This document shows positions 1 to 8,404 of a DNA stretch of 48,825 nucleotides, one piece after another. The translations under genes and the position numbers were made by a program. The DNA is from Leptolyngbyaceae cyanobacterium RM1_406_9 (GTDB taxonomy: Bacteria > Cyanobacteriota > Cyanobacteriia > Elainellales > Elainellaceae). The stretch covers positions 1 to 48,825 of the forward strand of contig JAAUQZ010000003.1 in assembly GCA_012033355.1 (NCBI GenBank), given 5' to 3'. Under the pieces are notes generated by a model. That model made no database searches. It was not told where the DNA came from and saw only the letters and a program-made list of their open reading frames with translations. Position 1 is the stretch's first letter. Every line of letters begins with the position of its first letter.

Positions 1-2
1 GT

Positions 3-2366
3 TTATCAACATACCTAGAATTTAGCGGTCGTCGTGGCTTTCATCTTTGGTTATTCGCTGATACCTCTCTACCTGGCGCAACATGGATTAAGGCATTACA
101 GAATCTTTGCTACTTATCAGGTTACAAACCCAAAGAAATTTATCCGGCAACCGCGACGATCGCAAACGACGGTAAGGCTTCGGGACGACCGATTCGTTTA
201 CCCTGTGGCATTCATCAAATGAGTGGTAGGCGCAATGGATTCTTGCCTGAAGTAATGGAATGGGCAGATGGTTTTCCTGTTGTGCCAGAGAATCAGTTGG
301 TGCTAATGACAGAGTTTCAGCAGGTGAATGCAAGTGCGATCGCTCGATTGGCAGAGGAAAAGTTACAGGATACAGACAAGAGAAAGGTAGCTCCAGACTT
401 CCATGCAAAACCCAGAACCCAGAATCTAAAAACAGACTTTTCTATCCTGTCGCCTAGTGAGCATCCTGTCTGTATTCACTATCTGATAACCAATGGTGCT
501 CCAACCGACCAAGACTACAATGCTGTCAACCTCACTCTCTCTCGCTATGCCATCACTAGAGGATTCGATCGCACCCAAATAGAATCCTTAGCGGAAAGAA
601 TGGCTCAGGCATCGGATCACCACCCTACCAGCAAACTTACCGTTGATGCCAAGCTACGAAACTTTCAGGGTGCCTACGCTTCAGCTCGACGTAATCCCCA
701 AGATTACCAATGGAGTTGTAGCTATGTTCGAGCCAGTCAGGAGCTTGTACGTTGTGGAGGCTGCACGGGCTATGCTTGTCCCTTCTGGCAGTGGGAAAAA
801 CCTGATGGTGACAATGAAGCAGCAAGACGCGCAGAACGAGAATTATTAGCATACATCCTCTGTCATCCAGAAGCGGGGATGCAGGAAGCGTTGGGGATTG
901 ACCTGCCTGCTGAGGGATTCGTTGCAACCTGCCCATCTGTAGCAGATGAAAAAATTCCTTTATACTTGCATCAATTAATTTGGGAAGCCCTCGTAACGCT
1001 TGAAACCGCCGGGAGAGAACTGATTCCCAGCTTAATTCTGGCTCAATTGGAACAGGTTTTAGATGGGAAATCAGCTTCGCCGACCAGTGTTATCAACCAG
1101 GCAGCCACGTATTTGGATGAATTGCTGCAAATCCCGCCTTGTAGTTGGGACACGTTTGTTGAGCATTTGACAAAGGTAAGAGATACGGGGCTGCGTTTAC
1201 TGGCAAAAGAAAAGGCAACTACGGCGACTGAGTTGTTGGGCGATCGCCTTCAACCCGTCACCGAAACCCTGGAAACCCTGATCAATGAGTCTCAGAATCT
1301 CCAGCGTCGCAGTGCCTCTCAAACGCTGCCAATGGTGGCATATAGCCAGGATTTGATCCATGACCTGTTTGGACAACCACAGACTGCAATTCCGACACCT
1401 GCCCACTGGCTCAACCATGCTCTCAATGGTGGGCTGCATCCCGGCAGGCTCTATGTGATTGGTGCACCCCCTGGCTCAGGCAAGACAACGTGGTGTGCTT
1501 GGTGTGCGGATGAGGCAGCTAAAGCGCGAACGCCGGTGCTGTATGTCTCCTTTGAAATGGGCAAACAGCAGCTCTGGGTCAGTGCTTTGTCCAGGCTTGC
1601 TGAATTGAATTCAGGACTGATTGAGTCTAAACAATGGGATGACCCAGATTATTCCAATGCTCAGTGGCTGAAGCAGCAAGTTGCTCAAGCGATTCGTGCC
1701 TATGACCAGCAGATTGCAGAGCATCTAACCATTCTCGAAGCGGGACCAGAAGTGACAACAGCTCACCTTAAAGGGGTGATTGCTCAGGTCAGACGCACGG
1801 CTAATTTGAACAAGAATGCACCGGTGCTGGTGGTCGTTGATTACCTGCAACTGATGTGCTGTGGAGATGAAAAGTTGGATTCTGGTGCCAATGAGGTTTT
1901 GCGGGTTTCTAGAGTGGCAACCGGGCTGAAACAACTGGCACGGGATACGAATACGGCTGTCGTTGCAATTAGTGACATTAATAAAGCGGCTTATCAAGAG
2001 GCACTCCGCACTGGAATGCTGGACATGAGCGCCTTGCGAGATTCGTTCAAAATTGCTCATGCGGCAGATTGCATCATGCTGTTACAAACCGGTAAGGCAC
2101 AGCGTGGTAATGACCAGCCTAGAGACCAGGTTGATTTATTGGAAGAACGCTATGCAGGTAATCACTTAAAGCTTCGACAACTTCAGGATGTCCGGACTCG
2201 CTTTCCTTTGAATGAAAGAGCAAAAGCCACTTATGCACGTCTTAGTCTGCTCAAGAATCGAGGTGGTATGACCGCAGAACCCATGTTTGTTTATGAAAAG
2301 GCATATCACCGCTTTGTTCCGGTTGATCTTGATTTAGGAGGGGACAATGAATTTGAAGACCTCTAG
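3..2366 (+). CDS. Primase-helicase fusion (AEP primase + Fe-S/PriL-like + DnaB-like helicase), 5' partial
   Basis: The reading frame is open to the left edge, so the gene begins upstream; the ATG at 219 is internal. The first ~85 visible residues look like the end of an archaeo-eukaryotic primase domain: LEFSGRRGFHLW, then IRLPCGIHQMSGRR. A cysteine-bearing segment follows (visible-residue C157, C239, C251, C254, C259) that resembles a PriL-like Fe-S or zinc module. Next comes a DnaB N-domain-like helical stretch, then a RecA-type motor with Walker A GAPPGSGKTT (~487-496) and Walker B VVVDYLQLM (D613). The visible part is 787 residues. The stop overlaps the start of the polymerase gene by 20 bases, suggesting coupled translation. 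Known AEP-helicase fusions act as plasmid or phage primase-helicases; a replication role here is inferred. The Fe-S assignment is the weakest part. Confidence 0.85.
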   Translation, partial: LSTYLEFSGRRGFHLWLFADTSLPGATWIKALQNLCYLSGYKPKEIYPATATIANDGKASGRPIRLPCGIHQMSGRRNGFLPEVMEWADGFPVVPENQLVLMTEFQQVNASAIARLAEEKLQDTDKRKVAPDFHAKPRTQNLKTDFSILSPSEHPVCIHYLITNGAPTDQDYNAVNLTLSRYAITRGFDRTQIESLAERMAQASDHHPTSKLTVDAKLRNFQGAYASARRNPQDYQWSCSYVRASQELVRCGGCTGYACPFWQWEKPDGDNEAARRAERELLAYILCHPEAGMQEALGIDLPAEGFVATCPSVADEKIPLYLHQLIWEALVTLETAGRELIPSLILAQLEQVLDGKSASPTSVINQAATYLDELLQIPPCSWDTFVEHLTKVRDTGLRLLAKEKATTATELLGDRLQPVTETLETLINESQNLQRRSASQTLPMVAYSQDLIHDLFGQPQTAIPTPAHWLNHALNGGLHPGRLYVIGAPPGSGKTTWCAWCADEAAKARTPVLYVSFEMGKQQLWVSALSRLAELNSGLIESKQWDDPDYSNAQWLKQQVAQAIRAYDQQIAEHLTILEAGPEVTTAHLKGVIAQVRRTANLNKNAPVLVVVDYLQLMCCGDEKLDSGANEVLRVSRVATGLKQLARDTNTAVVAISDINKAAYQEALRTGMLDMSALRDSFKIAHAADCIMLLQTGKAQRGNDQPRDQVDLLEERYAGNHLKLRQLQDVRTRFPLNERAKATYARLSLLKNRGGMTAEPMFVYEKAYHRFVPVDLDLGGDNEFEDL

Positions 2367-4800
2367 CTCCTCCACGTCAGCATCGGAAGTTGACCTGAAC
2401 TCTTCAGATTCCATCTACGATGACCTGATGGATTGGGCAAAGGAACGCAAGCAGCAGTTCTTAAGAAATCGTGCGAAAGGTAGTCCTATAAGCTCAAGCT
2501 CAAATAATCCAGAATCACCCATCAAAACAGAGACAGAAGCCTGGATTGAAACCTGGTACACTCCCCCGTCTCTGCCTTCGAGAAATGCTAGACAGCGAGC
2601 CGTTCCTTCCAAGGCTCTTTGTCAAGAAGCGACAGATATAGAAGATGGGGAAGTGAAGAAAGTTCAAGAAGAGAGTCAGTCTGAACTTCAAGCTCTAGAG
2701 CCTAAACCCTCTCCCTCGCCTCAGTCTGCTGTTGTACTAACTCAACATCCCTCAACGTTTGAGGTTGGTCAGAAAGTTGTTCTTCGTCCAAATGCTAATC
2801 GTATTCCTGATGGTATTTCGCTAAATGCTGTACTGGTCATTCAGGAGATGTATGTCAATGTTTATCGACAGAATCAAAATATCTGGTGTATTTGGTGCAG
2901 TAGTGATGCTTTTTCTGGTTTAAAGTCGATTGATTCTGATTGCTTAGTTCCATTGACAGAAAAGGTCTCTAACTCTGATGTAGAAAGAATACCTATAATG
3001 GAATCGGAAGAATTTCATGCTGGGATAATAGACTATGTCTCATCTCATGCTGTTGTCAGCTACGAGTTTGTTGAAGACGGACAGCGGCTTGCAGAGATAC
3101 TCAAACCTTTGCAAACCTGCCCAGTAATCGCAGTTGACACAGAGACGACTGGGCTTGACCCACTGAAAGACAAAATTCGTTTAATCCAGATTGCGGCTGA
3201 AAATAATCCAGTTATTATTGTTGATCTCTTCAAGATTTCAAGGGAAACGCTTGCTCCTCTAGCTGAACTGTTTCAGGGAGCACCGATTAAAGTTTTGCAG
3301 AATGCCAAATTTGACCTGAAATTTTTGCAACAGGCAGGACTTCCCATTGCTGGCAAACTGTTTGATACGATGGTCGCTGCACAGTTGTTAGATGCAGGGG
3401 TGCGATCGCACGGCTACAACTTGGCGGAACTGGTCAAGGTTTATCTGGGAGAAGAGCTTTCAAAAGAACAGCAGCGGAGTGATTGGAGTAATTCCAATCT
3501 TTCTTCAGAGCAGTTGGAGTATGCAGCACGAGATGCATCAATCTTGTTGCGGTTGCGCGAGGTCATGAAACCCAAGCTGAAAAATGCTCGCCTGGTTGAA
3601 ACTGCCAAGTTAGAATTTGATTGTTTGGGGGCGATCGCCCAAATGGAACTCAACGGGATGTTGCTCGATCTCTCTCTATGGGATGCCCTACGACAAGAAC
3701 TTGAGCAAAGAAGAGATCAATTAGCAGATGCATTACGACACCAATTTCAACCAGCTTTGCTCAGTACTCAACTAGATATTTTGGGCAATCAAACTTCTCT
3801 TAATTTGGACAGTCAGCAGCAGGTATTAGAGGCACTACAACAGATGGGTGTGCCAGTGAAGAATACCAGCAAGCTCTCTCTGATTCCCCTGGCAGAAGAG
3901 CATCCGCCAGTTAGAGCGCTGCTAGACTACCGCAAAGCAGCAAAATCAGTCCAAGCCTTCGGCAGTAGCCTACCCAAGCACGTCCACCCCATTACTGGGC
4001 GACTTCATCCAGACTATCAACAGATGGGGGCCGCTACTGGGCGCATGTCCTGTCGTAACCCCAATCTACAACAGATTCCCAGAGACAAAATTTTTCGCAG
4101 TTGTTTCATTCCGGCTCCAGGATATTGTTTGGTGGTAGCCGACTACTCTCAGATTGAGTTGCGGGTAGCCGCAGAACTCAGTGGCGATCGCCGCATGATT
4201 GAGGCATACCAAAATAATGAAGACTTGCATCGGCTCACGGCTGCTCTGATTGCCGATAAGTCACTGGATCAGGTTGAAAAATCGGAGCGACAGGCAGCAA
4301 AAGCCGTTAACTTTGGGTTGATTTACGCGATGGGAGCAAAGGGGTTGGCGGAGTACGCCTACAACAACTATGGGGTGCAGATGAGCCTAAAGCAGGCAGA
4401 AACCTTTCGCAAGCGATATTTTGAGGCATATCAGGGGATTGCCCGCTGGCATGGGGCGATTAAGCGAAGGTTGCCCAGGGAGATGAGGACAATGGGCGAT
4501 CGCCTTCGGTGCTGGAAAGATGAGCCGAAGTTAACAGAGCTGCTAAATACTCCAGTTCAGGGCACTGCCGCAGATATTACTAAGGCTGCTTTAGCGAAAC
4601 TCCCGATGGCATTGAAAGGAACAGGAGCCAGGTTAATTGGCACCGTGCATGACGAAATTTTGCTGGAAGCTCCAGAAGATGCAGCAGAACAGGCTGCACA
4701 GATTCTTCAACAAGTGATGGAGCAGGCTGGACAGAGGTACTTAAGAAAGGTGCCAGTGAAAGCAGAGGTGGCGATCGCTCTTAACTGGGCAGAGAAGTAA
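2347..4800 (+). CDS. polA-like: Family A DNA polymerase with 3'-5' exonuclease, no 5'-3' exonuclease
   Basis: The protein has 817 residues. Residues ~1-150 are low-complexity and Ser/Glu-rich, and ~150-200 may form a small beta domain. A DEDD 3'-5' exonuclease starts near VDTETTGLD (D264, E266). The polymerase domain has motif A DYSQIELR (D599), motif B AKAVNFGLIYAMG (K652) and motif C VHDEI (D769), so both catalytic aspartates are intact. The FEN-type 5'-3' nuclease of chromosomal PolA is absent, as in phage and plasmid polymerases. The gene overlaps the primase-helicase by 20 bases, and together they would supply priming, unwinding and synthesis. The product is probably a dedicated plasmid replicase. 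Confident on family, inferred on role. Confidence 0.93.
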   Translation: MNLKTSSSSTSASEVDLNSSDSIYDDLMDWAKERKQQFLRNRAKGSPISSSSNNPESPIKTETEAWIETWYTPPSLPSRNARQRAVPSKALCQEATDIEDGEVKKVQEESQSELQALEPKPSPSPQSAVVLTQHPSTFEVGQKVVLRPNANRIPDGISLNAVLVIQEMYVNVYRQNQNIWCIWCSSDAFSGLKSIDSDCLVPLTEKVSNSDVERIPIMESEEFHAGIIDYVSSHAVVSYEFVEDGQRLAEILKPLQTCPVIAVDTETTGLDPLKDKIRLIQIAAENNPVIIVDLFKISRETLAPLAELFQGAPIKVLQNAKFDLKFLQQAGLPIAGKLFDTMVAAQLLDAGVRSHGYNLAELVKVYLGEELSKEQQRSDWSNSNLSSEQLEYAARDASILLRLREVMKPKLKNARLVETAKLEFDCLGAIAQMELNGMLLDLSLWDALRQELEQRRDQLADALRHQFQPALLSTQLDILGNQTSLNLDSQQQVLEALQQMGVPVKNTSKLSLIPLAEEHPPVRALLDYRKAAKSVQAFGSSLPKHVHPITGRLHPDYQQMGAATGRMSCRNPNLQQIPRDKIFRSCFIPAPGYCLVVADYSQIELRVAAELSGDRRMIEAYQNNEDLHRLTAALIADKSLDQVEKSERQAAKAVNFGLIYAMGAKGLAEYAYNNYGVQMSLKQAETFRKRYFEAYQGIARWHGAIKRRLPREMRTMGDRLRCWKDEPKLTELLNTPVQGTAADITKAALAKLPMALKGTGARLIGTVHDEILLEAPEDAAEQAAQILQQVMEQAGQRYLRKVPVKAEVAIALNWAEK

Positions 4801-4858
4801 GGTTTTAAGCACCCATTCTTGATTACTCAATGAGCATCATAGGTACGGCGATTCCTGA

Positions 4859-5173
4859 TTATGTTTCTGGCAATTCCTCAGTCAGCAAACTGTCTAAATC
4901 TCGCATTCCTGGCAAAATCCGCAGAATTTCCAGACGTGTGTCTTTGACACGATAAACGACGACGTAAACTGTTTTACCAATTTTGGGAGTTATCAGTTCT
5001 CTGGAACCAAAAACTCGCCCCGGTTTACCCAGGTTGGGCATTGAGGAAAGCCGCTTAATCAATTGCTTTAGCCGGGAAGCGACCGCTTTCGCTGCCTCTG
5101 GGTCGTCTTCAGCGATGTAGGCACGAATAGCTGCTAAATCCTTTACGGCAAGCGAAAGAAATACTATGCGCAT
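4859..5173 (-). CDS. parE: ParE/RelE-family toxin
   Basis: This 104-residue protein has the ParE/RelE fold pattern: N-terminal FLSLAVKDLAAIRAYIAEDDPEAA helix pair (shown here in part), a central PNLGKPGR segment and a C-terminal YVVVYRVKDTRLEILRIL strand series. ParE toxins poison DNA gyrase while RelE toxins cleave mRNA on the ribosome; the sequence alone does not separate them, but a ribbon-helix-helix partner favours ParE. The start overlaps the antitoxin end by 10 bases, with the antitoxin first, which is the usual order. Likely role: plasmid maintenance by post-segregational killing. Confidence 0.88.
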   Translation of the reverse strand: MRIVFLSLAVKDLAAIRAYIAEDDPEAAKAVASRLKQLIKRLSSMPNLGKPGRVFGSRELITPKIGKTVYVVVYRVKDTRLEILRILPGMRDLDSLLTEELPET

Positions 5174-5436
5174 GGAGCGGGCGTTTCATCCTTCGTTCCC
5201 CAGGTATCCAACCACGCATCCACTGCTTCACCCTCTACCCATTCGGCTTCAGGACTGTCCGCCAACGCGATCGCTTCTTCAATCGTTTGAATTTGCCAAA
5301 GGTGTTGCTCAATGTAGAAGGCGATTGCCTCTGCTGCCAGCCAGGACTTACTACGCCGAGTACTCTGCGCTAAAGCATCCAGCTTGTCTTTCAATTCTGG
5401 AGCTAATCGAATGGTAAGGACTTCACTTTGAGCCAT
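5164..5436 (-). CDS. parD: Ribbon-helix-helix antitoxin of the ParDE type
   Basis: This 90-residue protein begins with a ribbon-helix-helix DNA-binding module, VLTIRLAPELKDKLDALA followed by TRRSKSWLAAEAI. Its C-terminal half is acidic and probably wraps the toxin. Antitoxins of this type neutralise the toxin and repress their own promoter. The start has a good ribosome-binding site, GGAG seven bases before ATG, and a promoter-like sequence lies just upstream (5458-5487). Confidence 0.88.
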   Translation of the reverse strand: MAQSEVLTIRLAPELKDKLDALAQSTRRSKSWLAAEAIAFYIEQHLWQIQTIEEAIALADSPEAEWVEGEAVDAWLDTWGTKDETPAPCA

Positions 5437-5457
5437 TAGTGTTCTCCAAATTTCCCC

Positions 5458-5487
5458 ATTCTAGCGTAGAGAATACAGTGTATACAA
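5458..5487 (-). promoter_or_regulatory. Putative sigma70-type promoter of the ParDE pair
   Basis: On the reverse strand, TTGTAT (5482-5487) is separated by 18 bases from TAGAAT (5458-5463). This places transcription start roughly 15 bases before the antitoxin ATG. Match by eye only. Confidence 0.4.
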
Positions 5488-5554
5488 TGTCTTCACTATA
5501 TGAGTTCACTAGCTGAGATCGCCCTCGCCACCCTCTCAAGCCATCAAACACGCC

Positions 5555-5881
5555 TTAAAAAGATTCATCAGGTTCGTAATACCGCCAGTTGTAGCGGCGC
5601 GATCGGCTACCACTGTCCAACTTGTCGATCGCCCCCGGATCACTGTTCAAAAATTCGTCCAAATTTTCGTATTGGCTAGGATATCGAGAACCAGAAGTAG
5701 TGGTTTCAGGTTCATCTGGGAGTACCAGGCTTTCCCCAGGCTTCAGATGAGCAAAGCGTGGGTAGCATTCATCTTGCGTCTTGCCGTCCGGAGTCAGGAG
5801 TTCTTCGCTTTCATCATCGGGTTCCCGATCATATGCCTGAACCAGCAACCCGTTTTCCAGACGCTTAATGTGCCTTGGCAT
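5555..5881 (-). CDS. Small acidic hypothetical protein
   Basis: This 108-residue protein is not recognised. It is hydrophilic and rich in Glu, Asp, Ser, Pro and Tyr. It opens with MPRHIKRLENGLLVQAYD, has a KPGESLVLPDEP segment, and ends in an Arg/Tyr-rich patch (SRRYNWRYYEPDESF). No signal peptide or membrane segment is seen. The AAGGAG ribosome-binding site five to six bases before the ATG and the clean coding pattern support a real gene. It stands alone, upstream of the ParDE pair on the same strand and divergent from the polymerase-like gene. Confidence 0.6.
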   Translation of the reverse strand: MPRHIKRLENGLLVQAYDREPDDESEELLTPDGKTQDECYPRFAHLKPGESLVLPDEPETTTSGSRYPSQYENLDEFLNSDPGAIDKLDSGSRSRRYNWRYYEPDESF

Positions 5882-5952
5882 AGTTAGTCTCCTTGTCTAC
5901 TCAATCAAAAATAGCCACCTGGCTGATTTTGTCAATTTTGTTATGCGTGAAA

Positions 5953-5970
5953 GTTAGAAAACAGTCTAAC
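5953..5970. repeat. Short perfect inverted repeat upstream of the polymerase-like gene
   Basis: GTTAGA and TCTAAC are separated by six bases. The repeat lies between divergent genes, 47 bases before the ATG at 6017. It could be an operator or a small hairpin; six-base arms are common by chance. Confidence 0.25.
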
Positions 5971-6016
5971 GCCTTTACACAAGGGAACAGTACGTATACA
6001 CCACTTGCCGTAGGTA

Positions 6017-8404
6017 ATGGATCTGACCACACGGGTCATTGCAGGTTCCGGTCTTAGCATTCCGATCTTTGATGGGGCGCACAATAACGGAAAAGGACGG
6101 TATTTATCGGAACCAGAGATTATTAAGAACTCCTTGCTGGAGCAGATGTTTGAACCAGAGGAGTTACAATCTCTGCTGCTGGTGAAAATTGATCATCGCA
6201 ATCCAAATGCAAACCATCTGAAAGAGAGAGGTTTTGCAGATGGCATTCAGCGGCGGCTAGCGTTTAGTTCTGGTAACAGTTACTACTTTGCAGATGATGA
6301 CTTGCGTAAGAAGATCCGGCGATTGTTTGCAACAGAGCCGGATGCTGCTTGTCGGTATGGCTCTCTGCTAGTAAGTAACTGCTACAAGGGATCTGACACG
6401 TTAGAGAATTTGCGGGTCAAAATAGTGGATTTCAATGACCCGGAGTATGCTCGCTATAAGACTGGAGATTGCCACGGTAAGATTTCGCCGCAGCTTGCTC
6501 GTCACTTAGGGGGTGAGCAGAACTGCCCGTTTCAGTTCCGGTTTGCTTGGCGGCGGCAGTGGGCAGAGGGAAATGAAGAAAGCAGTCCCCGTGCTAGCTT
6601 CTTATCCAAGGGAACGCTGCTGCCTGATGCTCAACTCACTGACGCAGAGGGTTATGACATCATTATGGATCGATCGTCGATCAAGGGCATTAAAAAGGCA
6701 CGACTAGATGAGTTGATTCCTTGTGGAGATTATGAGTTTCCGCAAGTTGCAATGGGTAATCGAGGGAATGCCAGAGCCACCAGTTACGACAATAGCTGGC
6801 AGTTTACCATCTGGTATTCTGAGGACGCTGTGCGGCAGGATTTGAAGCAGCCGACAGAGGAAAAAGCTAAGGTCTTGGCAGATTTACAGCGGAATCCTTT
6901 GGCACTGGCGCGGTACATCGTGCAGGAATATGACAAGGAACAACAGCGGCGACAGGAGCGATCAGAAGAAGAATTTGAGGATGTGGATGGCAATGCCAAC
7001 AGCCAAGTGCAAGAATCTCGCTGGATCTCTCTGCTTCGGAATGACAAATATGGACAGTTAGTTGAAACCCCCAAGTTTCGTAAATTTGCGACGGATTATG
7101 TAGCGGGCAGATGGCGGGATTTAGCGATTAAGAGCGGTTACACCCATAGTTCAGGTATGGCAATGCCATCGAATAATTTGTCGCGCGGTACGGTTTGTGT
7201 GCCTCATTTGCCAGAAGGGGATGTAATTCTCACCCGCTACCCGATCGTCAACTCAGACAATATCCGCCTCTATCGAAACGTTCACGACCCAGAATTAAAG
7301 AAAACTCGCAATGTCATCTGGATCAATCCCAGAGATGCTGAGGAATATCACCAGGCAGACTTTGACGGTGATCAACTGATGGTTAGTCCTGCTAGTAAGT
7401 TACCCAGCATTGCGAGGGAAACGCTGCGGGCTGGTGAGTCAGGGCGATTTGAGACAGTGAAGCAACGTCCTAAACTCGCTTATACCGAAGTTTCAAGTGA
7501 TGATGGTGGTTTGAAGTACCAGAGCCTAGCTCAGATTGCGGCGACAGTGAATCAGAATAAGGTGGGGCTGGTGGCAACTAATATTGGACGGGTGCAATCG
7601 TCCATGCCGGGGGAAGGGGAGAATGTTGATCAGTTTGAGCGCCGCCAACGAAAGTTGCTCAACCGTTTGTTTCAAGCGCTTCAGGTGGAGGTTGATTCGC
7701 CCAAAAGTGCAGAGCGGCTGGAGGATATCAAAGAGATTGAAGGAGAGAATCTACTTTCAGATGCGAAGCGATGGTCCGAGACGCATCCCAGCCACTTTTT
7801 TGACTTTAAGAAGGACGATCGCCTCTATCGCAGTTTTGCTATGCCTGCGGATACTCCCGGTTCGATCAATGTTCTTGCCAGGGAGGTGGTCAATCCGTTG
7901 TGGGAACCAACTCGCATTCGCAGCCGCGATCGCCACGAATTTCGTTATCTGTTTCCTAAAGATGATTTGTCTGTGGATGCGTTGGAGTGGGCAGAGGAGC
8001 TGAAGTCTCGCTTCCAGCAAGCCAGAGATGAGATTCAGGAGAGAGTTGGGGAAGACCGGGATGCCTTTAATGAAGAACTGGGCAAACTCTATGACAGCTA
8101 TCGGGCTGAAATCAATGAGTTGTTTCCAACTCCAGAGGAACGGTTTGAAGGAGCAGCTGCACTCTGGTATACGCAGCATACGCGCCCAGAAATGGATCGG
8201 CACCGCCGTGACTGCTTGACACTGGCAGAGCAAATGGATATTACCTTTACCCTTCAACATGGGTATGAATTGCCCAGTGAAGCCTTACCCAGAGATGCCT
8301 ATGTGCTGAGTGTGCCGTTTGGGTCGGATGCGATTCGGTGGAAGGAAACCCTGGAGCAAAGGGCATTCAATTTGATGCAATTATTCATCCTCAGCTACCA
8401 ATGA
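6017..8404 (+). CDS. Two-barrel RNA polymerase-like protein (RdRP/YonO-type), N-terminal ORF
   Basis: The ORF encodes 795 residues. The key motif is HQADFDGDQLMV with D448, D450 and D452, almost identical to the NADFDGDQM Mg-binding loop of RNA polymerase beta-prime. Upstream, GDCHGKISPQLARHL (150-164), PFQFRF and SKGTLL (K198) resemble the DG.G.IS..LA, P.AFQIR and KG.L elements of the QDE-1-like RNA-dependent polymerase family. Just before the motif, a GTVCVPHLPEGDVILTRYP stretch and NVIWINP parallel the RdRP pattern V.VTR.P...PGD...NVIVFP. This is therefore probably a single-chain polymerase with two double-psi beta-barrels. Template and product are unknown. The last ~14 residues are probably out of frame (see next gene). 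The first in-frame ATG follows a TAG at 6011; its ribosome-binding site is weak. Confidence 0.75.
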   Translation: MDLTTRVIAGSGLSIPIFDGAHNNGKGRYLSEPEIIKNSLLEQMFEPEELQSLLLVKIDHRNPNANHLKERGFADGIQRRLAFSSGNSYYFADDDLRKKIRRLFATEPDAACRYGSLLVSNCYKGSDTLENLRVKIVDFNDPEYARYKTGDCHGKISPQLARHLGGEQNCPFQFRFAWRRQWAEGNEESSPRASFLSKGTLLPDAQLTDAEGYDIIMDRSSIKGIKKARLDELIPCGDYEFPQVAMGNRGNARATSYDNSWQFTIWYSEDAVRQDLKQPTEEKAKVLADLQRNPLALARYIVQEYDKEQQRRQERSEEEFEDVDGNANSQVQESRWISLLRNDKYGQLVETPKFRKFATDYVAGRWRDLAIKSGYTHSSGMAMPSNNLSRGTVCVPHLPEGDVILTRYPIVNSDNIRLYRNVHDPELKKTRNVIWINPRDAEEYHQADFDGDQLMVSPASKLPSIARETLRAGESGRFETVKQRPKLAYTEVSSDDGGLKYQSLAQIAATVNQNKVGLVATNIGRVQSSMPGEGENVDQFERRQRKLLNRLFQALQVEVDSPKSAERLEDIKEIEGENLLSDAKRWSETHPSHFFDFKKDDRLYRSFAMPADTPGSINVLAREVVNPLWEPTRIRSRDRHEFRYLFPKDDLSVDALEWAEELKSRFQQARDEIQERVGEDRDAFNEELGKLYDSYRAEINELFPTPEERFEGAAALWYTQHTRPEMDRHRRDCLTLAEQMDITFTLQHGYELPSEALPRDAYVLSVPFGSDAIRWKETLEQRAFNLMQLFILSYQ

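Noticed and set aside
219-2366. Gene start at the ATG at 219
   Set aside because: The same frame is open and coding-like (primase motifs) from base 3, so 219 is internal.
5985-6003. TACGTATACA shared between the region before the polymerase-like gene and the region before the XRE gene (about 25224-25233)
   Set aside because: A shared 10-mer is expected many times by chance in a 48 kb window and no further extended match or spacing pattern was found.
7584-8003. Forward ORF of 139 codons inside the polymerase-like gene
   Set aside because: It is a shadow with no coding features of its own; the main frame carries the conserved motifs.
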